Part shown: piece after piece, positions 33,430-42,603 of the stretch
Layout: each line of letters opens with the position of its first letter
How positions within the stretch are numbered: the stretch's first letter is position 1
DNA from: Virgibacillus siamensis
GTDB taxonomy: Bacteria > Bacillota > Bacilli > Bacillales > Amphibacillaceae
NCBI RefSeq assembly: GCF_900162695.1
Contig: NZ_FUIH01000007.1
Span: 1,488,001 to 1,552,000, forward strand
Direction of reading: 5' to 3'
Length of the DNA stretch: 64,000 nucleotides
Notes under the pieces: model-generated
What the model saw: the letters and a program-made list of their open reading frames with translations, nothing else
Told to the model about the DNA's origin: nothing
Databases searched by the model: none
Made by a program: the position numbers and the translations under genes

Positions 33430-34551
33430 TTATTCAAGAAAGTCTTTCAGCCGTTTGCTGCGACTCGGATGTCTTAATTTCCTCAACGCTTTCGCTTCAA
33501 TTTGACGAATACGCTCTCTTGTGACACCAAATACCTTACCGACCTCTTCCAGTGTGCGTGTACGACCGTCATCAAGACCAAAACGCAAACGCAATACATT
33601 TTCTTCCCGGTCTGTAAGCGTATCAAGTACATCTTCAAGCTGTTCTTTCAGTAACTCATAAGCAGCATGGTCTGATGGTGAAACAGCTTCCTGATCCTCG
33701 ATGAAATCACCCAGGTGTGAATCATCCTCTTCACCAATTGGTGTTTCCAGCGATACAGGTTCCTGTGCAATTTTTAGTATATCCCGTACCTTATCCGGTG
33801 ACAGTTCCATTTCTTTCCCAATTTCCTCAGGTGTCGGTTCACGTCCTAAATCCTGCAGTAACTGACGCTGTACCCGAATAAGCTTATTTATGGTTTCCAC
33901 CATATGCACCGGGATTCGGATTGTTCTTGCCTGGTCTGCGATAGCACGTGTAATTGCCTGCCGAATCCACCAGGTGGCATACGTACTGAATTTAAACCCT
34001 TTACGATAGTCAAATTTTTCTACCGCTTTAATCAGACCCATGTTTCCTTCCTGGATTAAATCAAGAAAAAGCATTCCTCGTCCAACATAACGTTTTGCAA
34101 TACTTACAACCAGACGAAGGTTTGCTTCGGCAAGGCGCCTTTTGGCTTCCTCCTCACCATTTTCAATTCGATGCGCAAGGTCAATTTCTTCTGCGGCAGA
34201 TAATAAATCCACCCTGCCGATTTCTTTAAGATACATACGGACAGGATCATTTATCTTAATACCAAGAGGAACACTCAAATCATTTAAATCAAATTCTTCC
34301 TCTTTGGCAATCTGCTGCATCTTAGGATCATCTTCTGAATCACCGATAATTTCCACACCCTGCTCTGTCAGGTACTCATAAAATTCATCCATCTGCTCTG
34401 ATTCAAGCTCAAAGCTGGATAAACGGTCAGCCACTTCTTCATAAGCTAGCACCCCACGCTTTTTTCCCAAATCCAAAAGTTGGTCTTTTGCCTGGTCAAG
34501 TGTCAGCTCATGCTCATTTTCTTTTGTTTGTGAAGGCTTATTTTCGGCCAT
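33430..34551 (-). CDS. sigA: RNA polymerase sigma factor SigA
   Basis: The 373-aa housekeeping sigma-70. Region 1.1 is short; region 2 (DLIQEGNMGLIKAVEKFDYRKGFKFSTYATWWIRQAI in the sequence) binds -10 DNA, and region 4 near the C-terminus carries the helix-turn-helix (RTLEEVGKVFGVTRERIRQIEAKALRKL). ATG 34551 is chosen with GGAGG upstream. 31 nt after dnaG, forming the classic dnaG-sigA operon; in many bacilli a sporulation (sigma-H) promoter also lies nearby, which I could not confirm. Confidence 0.97.
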   Translation of the reverse strand: MAENKPSQTKENEHELTLDQAKDQLLDLGKKRGVLAYEEVADRLSSFELESEQMDEFYEYLTEQGVEIIGDSEDDPKMQQIAKEEEFDLNDLSVPLGIKINDPVRMYLKEIGRVDLLSAAEEIDLAHRIENGEEEAKRRLAEANLRLVVSIAKRYVGRGMLFLDLIQEGNMGLIKAVEKFDYRKGFKFSTYATWWIRQAITRAIADQARTIRIPVHMVETINKLIRVQRQLLQDLGREPTPEEIGKEMELSPDKVRDILKIAQEPVSLETPIGEEDDSHLGDFIEDQEAVSPSDHAAYELLKEQLEDVLDTLTDREENVLRLRFGLDDGRTRTLEEVGKVFGVTRERIRQIEAKALRKLRHPSRSKRLKDFLE

Positions 34552-34582
34552 GAGTCCCCCTCCTTTCAACTGCTTTTAAAAT

Positions 34583-36397
34583 TCAATTTATATTTTTCAA
34601 CTGCTTCTGCAATTCAATAATCTGCATTGCAATCTGGGCAGCTTTAATCGGGTCATTTTGCTGTTCTGCAAGTTTTTGCTGTTCTTTCAGCGAATGAATA
34701 TCTTTCATGCTGGATTGTTCAGCGTGAATCACCCGGATATAATCATTAATCTCCCGGTCACTGATATCCTCAGAAACAGGCATCATTGCAAGTTCCGTAA
34801 CCAGTTGTTTAAGTGCGCTGTCGGATAATGCTTCAATAAACCTGCTTACATCTGCCTCGTGTCCTTCTTCATAAAAAGCGTATAAATGCGTGGCGACAAC
34901 CTTATGGGTATCCACATTGAATGAAGCACCCAATTCCTCCTGCACTTTATCTGCAATTGATATATTCTGAAGCATGTGAGCAAGAAGCTGCCGTTCCGCA
35001 TTTTGAAAGGCGGGCAGCAATCTGGCGGATGATTGAAGGTTTGATACCCTATTAGTATATCTGTTCTTTTCTCTCTTATCCTTATGAATTCCCATCTTCT
35101 GTCGATGATCCTGGAGTTCCTGCGTTAACGTATCCATTGAAATACTGTATTCATTACTTAACTCTTTCAAGTAATATTCCCGTTCAACAGGACTCTCAAT
35201 CATCGCAAGCTGTTTAAGAATATCTTCAATATAATGTATACGGTCCCCTTCATTACGAAGGTTATAGTCCTTCTTCGTATATTGCATATAAAAGCTCATA
35301 AACGTTTTGCTTGATTTAATGACCTCTTCTTTAAAAGGTTCATCACCGTATTCTCTTATAAAACTGTCAGGGTCCATATTCTCCCGCAAATTGGCTATCT
35401 TCACTTGACAGCCGGTGGTACGCAGCAATTCCGCGGCTTTATATGTTGCTTCAACGCCCGCATTGTCTGCATCATAACAGATGATTACCGTATCAACATA
35501 TCTTCTGAGCAATTTCGCCTGGAATTCGGTTAGTGATGTTCCCATAGTTGCTACGGAATTTTTTACCCCTGCCTGAAATGCAGATATCACATCCATATAC
35601 CCTTCGAACAAAACAACCTCGTTCTGTCTGCGGATATGTTTTTTCGCGAGGTCAAAATTATAGAGAATTTTACCCTTTTGGAACAGCTCACTTTCCGGAC
35701 TGTTTAGATATTTTGGTTCCTGACCGGTAATCGTTCTGGCACCAAAGCCAATGGTTTTGCCAAGATGGTTTCGGATTGGGATTGTAACCCTCCCCCTGAA
35801 CCTGTCTGAGATGTTATTATCCTCGTTTAATGAAATAAGTCCGGCTTTAACCAATATTTGCTGATGATAACCCTTCTTTTCCAAAAACTCCGATGTGAAA
35901 TTTTTGGCGTTTGGCGCAAATCCCAATTGAAATGCACCGATCGTTTCATCATTAATTCCACGCTCTTTAAAATATTGATAGCCCTCTTGACCATCTTTTG
36001 TATAGCGCAATAAATGATGATACAGTTTTGTTACCCATTCATATGCTGTGAGCACATTCTGATTTTCCGTGGAAATGGTGTTCTGGTTTTGAATGGTATT
36101 TTCCGGCAGTTCTATCCCGCTTCGATCGGCAAGAAACTTTAAAGCTTCATAAAATGAAAAGTCCTCGATCTCCATGATAAATGTCAGCACATTGCCGCCT
36201 TTTCCACAGCCGAAACAATGAAAAATCTGCTTTTCCTGTGTAACGGAGAAGGAAGGGGATTTCTCACCATGAAAGGGACATAACCCAAAATAATTCCGCC
36301 CCTGTTTTTTTAATTGTACATATTCTCCGACTACATCAGCGATATCATTGGATTTTCGGACTTCCTCGATAACCTCTTCAGATACCCGATTAGGCAT
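34583..36397 (-). CDS. dnaG: DNA primase DnaG
   Basis: A 604-aa primase that makes RNA primers at the replication fork with DnaB-family helicase. CHC2 zinc finger at about residues 40-64 (CPFHGEKSPSF...CFGCGKGG), TOPRIM catalytic core at about 260-340 (EGYMDVISA, YDADNAG), and a C-terminal helicase-binding domain. ATG 36397 is taken over GTG 36409. First gene before sigA. Confidence 0.95.
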   Translation of the reverse strand: MPNRVSEEVIEEVRKSNDIADVVGEYVQLKKQGRNYFGLCPFHGEKSPSFSVTQEKQIFHCFGCGKGGNVLTFIMEIEDFSFYEALKFLADRSGIELPENTIQNQNTISTENQNVLTAYEWVTKLYHHLLRYTKDGQEGYQYFKERGINDETIGAFQLGFAPNAKNFTSEFLEKKGYHQQILVKAGLISLNEDNNISDRFRGRVTIPIRNHLGKTIGFGARTITGQEPKYLNSPESELFQKGKILYNFDLAKKHIRRQNEVVLFEGYMDVISAFQAGVKNSVATMGTSLTEFQAKLLRRYVDTVIICYDADNAGVEATYKAAELLRTTGCQVKIANLRENMDPDSFIREYGDEPFKEEVIKSSKTFMSFYMQYTKKDYNLRNEGDRIHYIEDILKQLAMIESPVEREYYLKELSNEYSISMDTLTQELQDHRQKMGIHKDKREKNRYTNRVSNLQSSARLLPAFQNAERQLLAHMLQNISIADKVQEELGASFNVDTHKVVATHLYAFYEEGHEADVSRFIEALSDSALKQLVTELAMMPVSEDISDREINDYIRVIHAEQSSMKDIHSLKEQQKLAEQQNDPIKAAQIAMQIIELQKQLKNIN

Positions 36398-36448
36398 ATA
36401 AACCACCATGCTTTAATATAATTCGATATCCCTTAAGAATATCCTTCA

Positions 36449-36481
36449 TTTTTCGACAATATTTTTTTGAAAGTCGAAAAA
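36449..36481. repeat. Perfect 9-bp inverted repeat upstream of dnaG
   Basis: TTTTTCGAC (36449-36457) and GTCGAAAAA (36473-36481), spacer 15 bp. No T tract follows on the minus strand, so it is not a terminator for that direction. It lies about 52-84 bp before the dnaG start, where a regulator or attenuating RNA structure could act. Function unknown. Confidence 0.5.
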
Positions 36482-36717
36482 AATTTCCTTCTATGATGTT
36501 TGTACTTTAGAAGGATGATGCTTTCATACCTGTTTATTCACCTTTATTATTGTACCACCATGCTTGGCATCATAAACCCTTATATAAGGCATATTCTTGC
36601 CCATTATACATTAATTCTACACAAACAGGAAAGAATCCTTCCTTATTTTTAATATTTTATTTTTCTGACAACCTTACATAGCTACAATATATTTTCACAC
36701 AAAGAATAATTATAATA

Positions 36718-36756
36718 CAAAACAATGATGTATGCCACCATTTCACATACATCATT
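36718..36756 (-). terminator. Terminator of ccpN-yqfL
   Basis: AATGATGTATG (36724-36734) pairs with CATACATCATT (36746-36756), followed on the minus strand by GTTTTG. Ten nt beyond the yqfL stop. Confidence 0.75.
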
Positions 36757-36765
36757 AAAAATTAT

Positions 36766-37566
36766 TTATCTGCGAATCATATGCAATATATGATTCGCTG
36801 TTTCCTCAACAGCTTTATTGGAGACATCCACTACCTTGCATCCGATTTTCCCAACTACTTTATTAAAAAACTCAAGTTCCTTATGAATCCGCTCCATATT
36901 AGCATATGTTGCCTGGTCACCAAGGCCAAGTGCTTTTAACCGTTCTCTTCTGATTTCATTTAGCTTCTCGGGACTTATTTTTAATCCAATGCATTTTTCA
37001 GGATCAACTTCATAAAGTTCCTCGGGCGGATCGACTTCTGGTACAATCGGAACATTGGCTACCTTTAGTCGTTTATGTGCCAAATATTGTGATAGCGGTG
37101 TTTTCGAAGTTCGTGAAACTCCAATCAAAATAATGTCTGCTCTGGAAATCCCGCGTGGATCCCGTCCATCATCGTATTTAACTGCAAATTCAATTGCTTC
37201 CACCCGTTTGAAATAATCTTCATCCAATTTATGGACAAGCCCGGGTTTCAATCTTGGTGAATTTTCAAACACACGTTCCATCGCGTCCATCATCGGACCC
37301 ATAATATCAATTGCCTCTATATCTTTTTCGGCCGCCTGCTCATTAACATACTGACGTAAATCAGGGTCAACCAATGTAAACCCAATGATTCCGTTCGTTT
37401 CCTGTGCAAGCTGAATCGTATCATCGATCGTTTTATTATCGTCCACATAGGGAACCCGCTGAATTTTGTATTCGCCATTATTAAATTGACTCAAACCTGC
37501 TTTAATAACCAATTCGGCAGTTTCACCGACGGAATCAGATAAAACATATACTAATTTAACAGCCAT
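36766..37566 (-). CDS. yqfL: Pyruvate, phosphate dikinase regulatory protein (YqfL)
   Basis: A 266-aa bifunctional kinase/phosphotransferase of the DUF299 family that regulates PPDK or PEP synthase by Thr phosphorylation. The P-loop is GVSRTSKTPLS. In B. subtilis yqfL follows ccpN and modulates its activity, and both relate to gluconeogenesis. 18 nt after ccpN here, so cotranscribed. No PPDK gene lies in the window. Confidence 0.92.
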   Translation of the reverse strand: MAVKLVYVLSDSVGETAELVIKAGLSQFNNGEYKIQRVPYVDDNKTIDDTIQLAQETNGIIGFTLVDPDLRQYVNEQAAEKDIEAIDIMGPMMDAMERVFENSPRLKPGLVHKLDEDYFKRVEAIEFAVKYDDGRDPRGISRADIILIGVSRTSKTPLSQYLAHKRLKVANVPIVPEVDPPEELYEVDPEKCIGLKISPEKLNEIRRERLKALGLGDQATYANMERIHKELEFFNKVVGKIGCKVVDVSNKAVEETANHILHMIRR

Positions 37567-37584
37567 ACAGAAGTCCCTCCCTCA

Positions 37585-38211
37585 TTAATGCTCATCCATT
37601 ATTAATTCCACAAATGCTTTTGTAATGGTAGTTTTCGTTATTCGACCAACAATTTCCAACCCATTTTCTTTTTCTTTTACAACGGGCAGGCCATCAATTT
37701 GTTTATTTATCAGCTTTTTTGCCGCATCAATCATTAAATCATTCCGAAAGCAGATCGTAATATTAGGCATTCTGGTCATAATAATGTGGACCGGAATTGC
37801 ATTTAAATCCTGATTACCGATGCTTGCCCGGAGGAGATCCTTACGTGATAAGACACCTGTTAAACACGCATTGTTATCCACAACAAAAAGTGTCCCCACA
37901 TCTTCCAGAAACATTGTGGAAATAGCATCATAAACAGATGCATCTTCCCTGACAACAATCGGTACGGACTGATACTCATGCACCTTAAACTTCTTAATTT
38001 TTTCTGTTAGAAGCTCTGAACCGGTTTTTCCAGTGTAAAAGTACCCTACCCTTGGTCGTGCTTCCAGAAATCCGGCCATCGTCAGGATGGCCAGGTCCGG
38101 TCGCAATGTTGCTCTTGTCAGATTCAATCGATCAGCAATATGTTCACCCGTTATCGGGCCGTTCGCTTTGACAATTTCAATTATTTGTTCTTGTCTGTTT
38201 GATAATTCCAC
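37585..38211 (-). CDS. ccpN: Transcriptional repressor CcpN
   Basis: A 208-aa regulator: N-terminal helix-turn-helix (residues about 1-60, QIIEIVKANGPITGEHIADRLNL) and two CBS domains (about 75-205), which sense ATP/ADP in B. subtilis CcpN. It represses gluconeogenic genes gapB and pckA on glucose; those targets lie outside the window. Length agrees with the family. A 93-nt gap separates it from glyS; the B. subtilis order glyQS-ccpN-yqfL is kept. Confidence 0.93.
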   Translation of the reverse strand: MELSNRQEQIIEIVKANGPITGEHIADRLNLTRATLRPDLAILTMAGFLEARPRVGYFYTGKTGSELLTEKIKKFKVHEYQSVPIVVREDASVYDAISTMFLEDVGTLFVVDNNACLTGVLSRKDLLRASIGNQDLNAIPVHIIMTRMPNITICFRNDLMIDAAKKLINKQIDGLPVVKEKENGLEIVGRITKTTITKAFVELIMDEH

Positions 38212-38304
38212 TTTTTCACCACCTGCCGTAATTATGTCATACTATTATTAAATATTATAGACTAAATAGCGTGAAAAAGAAAATTCAGTTATACTAATGC
38301 ATGA

Positions 38305-40389
38305 TTAAAATTGCTGTTTCCACTCAATTGCGGACAAATCAGCGAAATCACGAATCAAGATCGCGATAGAATTAATCAGTCCAAGACGGTTATTGCGAAT
38401 TGCCTCATCATCAGCCATCACCATATTATGCTCAAAGAATTCGTGTATTGGGTCTGCCAATGATTCCAGCTCTGATAAAGCAACATCCGCCTGCTGCTCA
38501 TGATCTGGCTTTTTGAATCGTCCCGCGACATCAGTATACCTATCATACAATACTTGTTCAGATTCGGATTCAAACAAGGTAGAATCAATTTCAGTCCGGT
38601 CTGTTTTTCCAGCAAGATTCAGCGTGCGAACCAATGCTTCCTGAACAGGTTTAAAGGATGCGTCATTTCGTTTCCCGGACAGTAATTCAGCCTTATTAAA
38701 CGAATAAGTTACTGCCCCGATTCCACTGTTCAAAACAGCTTTTATAACATCCTGTTCAATTGATTTATCCCGTAGTAAATACGTTATCCGTAAACCAAAA
38801 AATTGTTCCAGGTCATTTCGAACCGCTGATGGATCATTTTGTTCTATCGGGAGATCCCTGTACATTTCCTGCGCCAGGTCAAGCAGCGATTCAACCGATA
38901 TATCCCATTTATAATGCAGCAATATTTTTAATATACCTGCTGCCTGACGTCTGAGTCCATACGGATCCTGAGAACCAGTTGGAACAAGACCAACTGACAT
39001 ACACCCTGTAATCGTATCCAGTTTGTCTGCAATACTGACTACAGCACCAGCCAATGTTGCAGGCAATTCATCATCCGCATGAATCGGGAGATAATGTTCT
39101 GCAATTGCTTTGGCAACAGCCTCTTTCTCACCAAAATGCAATGCATATGTTTCACCAATAATTCCTTGTAACTCCGTAAATTCATTAACCATATTCGTAG
39201 GGAGATCAAATTTGCATATTTCGGCGGCTCTTATCGCATCCCGACCTACTGGTTCATCAATTGCAAGATTGGTGATGAGCTGCCTTGTCAGTGTCTCCAC
39301 ACGACGGACTTTATCGCCAATGGTACCGAGTTTTTCCTGAAATACAATCCGTTCCAATTTTTGCTGGTAGTAATCAACAGAATGTTTCTGATCCTCATCA
39401 AAAAAGAATTTTGCATCGGATAACCTTGCACGAAGTACTTTTTCATTCCCTTTTACAACTGTTTCAAGGGCGTGATTATCCCCATTCCGAACTCCGATAA
39501 AATGCGGAAGCAGTTTACCGTCCGCTGATTTAACCGGAAAATACCGCTGATGTTCTTTCATGGAGGTAATTAATACGTTAGACGGAAGTACTAAAAATGA
39601 TTCATCAAACGACCCTATAAACACCGTTGGATATTCAACCAAGTTTCGTACCTCATCAAGCAGTTCCTGATCAACAGGTATCGTGAAATGTTCATTTTTC
39701 TCCAAATTTTCAATCCCATCCAGAATCAGTTGTTCACGTTCTTTCGGATTGACAATGACATAATTTTTCTTAAGAATTGATTCGTAATCAGCAGGAACTG
39801 TCACAAAAACTTTTTCGCCAAGAAATCGATGGCCATACGTAAATTTATCCGATTCAACACCTGCCACAGACAGAGGGATAACTGTATCTCCATAGATAGC
39901 AGTAATCCAGCGAATTGGCCGTGCATACCGCAGACTTATATCAGACCAGCGCATATTTTTCGGGAACTGAATGGATTCAATGATTGAACCAAGTTCCGGC
40001 AGCAGTTCATCTGTCTTTTGGCCGATTGTTTCTTTTTTTACAAAAATATAGGTTTCGTCTTTAATATCTTTTGTAATGGTATCATCAACTGTTTTTCCCT
40101 GTCCTTTTGTAAAGCCAATTGCTGCCTTTGTCCATTCACCATCATCGGTTTTGGCAATCTTTAATGATGGACCTTTAACCTCCTCTTCAAGAGATGCCTG
40201 TTCTTCAGCGATATCCTTGATAAGAACAGTAAGTCTTCTCGGTGTTGAATATGAAGTGATGGAGGCATAAGCGATCCGTGATTTTTCCAGCCAGTTCTTC
40301 GTATTCTGTTTCAATTGATTTTCCGCATCATCGATAAAACGTGATGGAAGTTCCTCGAGTCCAATTTCCAGTAATACATCCACAGCCAT
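38305..40389 (-). CDS. glyS: Glycyl-tRNA synthetase beta subunit
   Basis: A 694-aa beta subunit of the bacterial alpha2beta2 GlyRS, which binds tRNA-Gly. Begins MAVDVLLEIGLEELPSRFI, the family hallmark; an HD-like region and C-terminal anticodon-binding helices follow. Its ATG shares a base with the glyQ stop (TAATG), so translation is coupled. Under T-box control with glyQ. Confidence 0.96.
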   Translation of the reverse strand: MAVDVLLEIGLEELPSRFIDDAENQLKQNTKNWLEKSRIAYASITSYSTPRRLTVLIKDIAEEQASLEEEVKGPSLKIAKTDDGEWTKAAIGFTKGQGKTVDDTITKDIKDETYIFVKKETIGQKTDELLPELGSIIESIQFPKNMRWSDISLRYARPIRWITAIYGDTVIPLSVAGVESDKFTYGHRFLGEKVFVTVPADYESILKKNYVIVNPKEREQLILDGIENLEKNEHFTIPVDQELLDEVRNLVEYPTVFIGSFDESFLVLPSNVLITSMKEHQRYFPVKSADGKLLPHFIGVRNGDNHALETVVKGNEKVLRARLSDAKFFFDEDQKHSVDYYQQKLERIVFQEKLGTIGDKVRRVETLTRQLITNLAIDEPVGRDAIRAAEICKFDLPTNMVNEFTELQGIIGETYALHFGEKEAVAKAIAEHYLPIHADDELPATLAGAVVSIADKLDTITGCMSVGLVPTGSQDPYGLRRQAAGILKILLHYKWDISVESLLDLAQEMYRDLPIEQNDPSAVRNDLEQFFGLRITYLLRDKSIEQDVIKAVLNSGIGAVTYSFNKAELLSGKRNDASFKPVQEALVRTLNLAGKTDRTEIDSTLFESESEQVLYDRYTDVAGRFKKPDHEQQADVALSELESLADPIHEFFEHNMVMADDEAIRNNRLGLINSIAILIRDFADLSAIEWKQQF

Positions 40390-41267
40390 TATTCTTCCTC
40401 CTTTGCAAGCATTGGAAAACCAAGTCTTTCCCGTTCAGCAACATATGATTTGGCAATATTTCTTGCCAGGTTGCGAATTCGTGAAATATAGCCGGTTCGT
40501 TCTGTAACTGAAATCACACCTTTGGCATCCAACAAGTTAAATGTGTGGGAACATTTTAGTACATAATCATATGCAGGAAAAACCAATCCCTTTTCCATCG
40601 TCACTTTTGCCTCTTTTTCATACATTGTAAAAAGCTGAAACAGCATATCTGTGTCTGATTCCTTAAACGTGTACATGGAATGCTCATATTCCGGCTGCAA
40701 GAAGATATCTTTAACTGTAAAACCTTCTGTCCATTCCAGATCAAAAACATTTTCCTCATCCTGAATATAAGACGCCAACCGTTCAATTCCATATGTTAAT
40801 TCAACCGTCACCGGGCTTGCTTCCAGTCCGCCGATTTGTTGAAAATACGTAAATTGCGTGATTTCCATACCATCTAGCCACACTTCCCAGCCTAAACCCG
40901 CAGCGCCAAGAGTTGGATTTTCCCAGTTATCTTCCACAAAACGAATATCATGTTCAAGCGGGTCAATTCCAAGCGCCTGTAATGACTCTAAATATAGTTC
41001 TTGTATATTTTCAGGCGATGGTTTCATAACAACCTGGAATTGATGATGCTGATACAGCCTGTTGGGGTTCTGTCCATATCGTCCATCAGCGGGACGTCTG
41101 GATGGCTCCACATATGCCGCATTCCATGGTTCAGGACCAAGACTTCTTAAGAGTGTCATCGGTGACATGGTACCTGCGCCTTTCTCAACATCGTACGCCT
41201 GCATTAAGATACAGTTTTGATCTGACCAATGTTTCTGAAGTGTTAAAATCATTTCCTGTATATTCAT
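40389..41267 (-). CDS. glyQ: Glycyl-tRNA synthetase alpha subunit
   Basis: A 292-aa catalytic subunit that activates glycine. Class II synthetase motifs include GPEPWNAAYVEPSRRPADGR, NRLYQHHQFQV and ITQFTYFQQIGGL. ATG 41267 (MNIQEM) matches the B. subtilis start; ATG 41270 is one codon upstream and GGAGG serves both. Preceded by the T-box leader. Confidence 0.96.
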   Translation of the reverse strand: MNIQEMILTLQKHWSDQNCILMQAYDVEKGAGTMSPMTLLRSLGPEPWNAAYVEPSRRPADGRYGQNPNRLYQHHQFQVVMKPSPENIQELYLESLQALGIDPLEHDIRFVEDNWENPTLGAAGLGWEVWLDGMEITQFTYFQQIGGLEASPVTVELTYGIERLASYIQDEENVFDLEWTEGFTVKDIFLQPEYEHSMYTFKESDTDMLFQLFTMYEKEAKVTMEKGLVFPAYDYVLKCSHTFNLLDAKGVISVTERTGYISRIRNLARNIAKSYVAERERLGFPMLAKEEE

Positions 41268-41305
41268 CATTACAGCCTCCAAAGCATATTGTTTTTATAC
41301 ATCTA

Positions 41306-41530
41306 AAAACCCGCCCCTATGTCATTTTCAAACGACATAGGGACGGGTTGTTAATCCGTGGTTCCACCCTATTTGCCCATTCCAATCATGAGCCACTTTA
41401 TACAGCATGCTCGGGAGCGCCGTTCCATAACACCTTGTTATCCGGCTTCCACCACCCCGGATTCGCTTAAAACAGGATTCCATTATGTACTACTCTCCGT
41501 CTTCACAAAATATTAGCATGTTAAAATTAT
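41306..41530 (-). promoter_or_regulatory. T-box riboswitch (glycine) of glyQS
   Basis: The minus strand has the conserved T-box sequence AGGGTGGAACCACG (41357-41370), which pairs with the uncharged tRNA-Gly 3' end and forms the antiterminator. A terminator stem follows, AACCCGTCCCTATGTCGTT with its near-complement (41306-41349), ending in TTTTTAGATG. Stem I lies in roughly 41400-41515. Glycine specificity is inferred from the downstream genes; I did not fix the specifier codon. Uncharged tRNA-Gly should promote readthrough. Confidence 0.93.
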
Positions 41531-41536
41531 GTAAAA

Positions 41537-41565
41537 ATCATACTCCATTTATTATCCGTTGTCAA
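41537..41565 (-). promoter_or_regulatory. Sigma-A promoter of glyQS
   Basis: On the minus strand TTGACA (41560-41565), 17-bp spacer, TATGAT (41537-41542); start near 41530, directly before the T-box leader. Confidence 0.85.
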
Positions 41566-41580
41566 CATATGCTGCCATTA

Positions 41581-42321
41581 TTATAGTTTATCAAGTTGAT
41601 TCAGAAACTTTTTTGATTTTAGGTAGTAACCGCCATACTGTTCATAATACGCATCAATAATCTGCCGGATTTTTTGAATATTTTCCGGTTTGACAGAAAT
41701 GGAACTGACGCGTTCCAGACCGACACCGGCAAACAAGCGCATTAGTTTGGCTGCTTTATCGGGAATTACCGCTGCCTCCGGGTCCATATGCCTGCACCTG
41801 CTGCACAAAAGGCCGCCCTCTGTTACGGAAAATGAAAAAGGTGCCTTATTACCTCCGCAATTCACACATCTGTCAACGATTGGGGCAAATCCGCCTTTGG
41901 CAAACACCTTTAATTCATACATCATCATTGGAACCTCAACAGCATCATGTTCTGCTATCCAGTTTAATGTTTGAAGTAACTGATTATATAAATAAATATC
42001 CGGACTTTTTGTATCTGTCAATTTATCCGTTAATTCAGCGATATAAGCTGTATATGCCGTTTTAATAATATCTTCCCGTATAGGCCGGAATGAATTGATT
42101 ACCTCCCCTTGTTGAATGGTACTTAATCCGGAACCGACATAAACGAAAAATTCTCCCAATATGAATGGCTGCGTGACGGCAGCCATTCTGCTTTTTGGTT
42201 TTTTTGCACCACGTGCAATAGCACTGATTTTTCCTAATTTATTGCTGAATATCGTAACAATTTTATGTGTTTCACTGTAATCTTGTGTTCTTATTACAAT
42301 ACCTTCCATTTTTTCAAGCAA
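41581..42321 (-). CDS. recO: DNA repair protein RecO
   Basis: A 246-aa recombination mediator that helps load RecA on SSB-coated DNA with RecR. N-terminal OB fold (MLEKMEGIVIRTQDYSE), middle helical region, and a zinc finger CVNCGG...CSRCRH. TTG 42321 is chosen since AAAGGTGAT lies upstream and the N-terminus matches B. subtilis MLTKCEG; ATG 42309 is an alternative. Downstream of yqzL. Confidence 0.93.
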   Translation of the reverse strand: MLEKMEGIVIRTQDYSETHKIVTIFSNKLGKISAIARGAKKPKSRMAAVTQPFILGEFFVYVGSGLSTIQQGEVINSFRPIREDIIKTAYTAYIAELTDKLTDTKSPDIYLYNQLLQTLNWIAEHDAVEVPMMMYELKVFAKGGFAPIVDRCVNCGGNKAPFSFSVTEGGLLCSRCRHMDPEAAVIPDKAAKLMRLFAGVGLERVSSISVKPENIQKIRQIIDAYYEQYGGYYLKSKKFLNQLDKL

Positions 42322-42354
42322 TCGGTATCACCTTTTCCCCGATTTATCTGCATG

Positions 42355-42507
42355 CTACATGTTTGTATCAAATGATGATACTTGCTCATTATCCTGTCTT
42401 TTCACCGAAGTATTGGCATTTTGTTCTGGTTCTTCCAACTCTTTCAATAATAAATAGGTTTCAATGTTTCCTGTCTGACTAAATAATCTCCAGGTAAAGT
42501 CGATCAC
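42355..42507 (-). CDS. yqzL: YqzL family small protein
   Basis: A 50-aa protein read from GTG 42507 (MIDFTWRLFSQTGNIETYLL...), preceded by AAAGGTGGGG. It matches the B. subtilis YqzL pattern (47 aa, between era and recO), function unknown. The C-terminal 25 residues are hydrophilic and poorly conserved. Transcription order era-yqzL-recO suggests an operon. Confidence 0.85.
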   Translation of the reverse strand: MIDFTWRLFSQTGNIETYLLLKELEEPEQNANTSVKRQDNEQVSSFDTNM

Positions 42508-42603
42508 AAGAAACCCCACCTTTCTTTGAACTTATTTGAAAAAGTACTTATTCCTTAGAATTACCACTGTTGGAGAAACAATAAGTAATAAAATTTACCA
42601 AGT

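Larger units (their letters stand above)
36398..36765. other. 368-nt non-coding gap between yqfL and dnaG
   Basis: Contains the yqfL terminator (36718-36756) and an inverted repeat at 36449-36481. The B. subtilis gene yqxD that usually sits here is absent. dnaG-sigA promoters must lie in this stretch, but no clear hexamer pair could be assigned. Confidence 0.7.
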
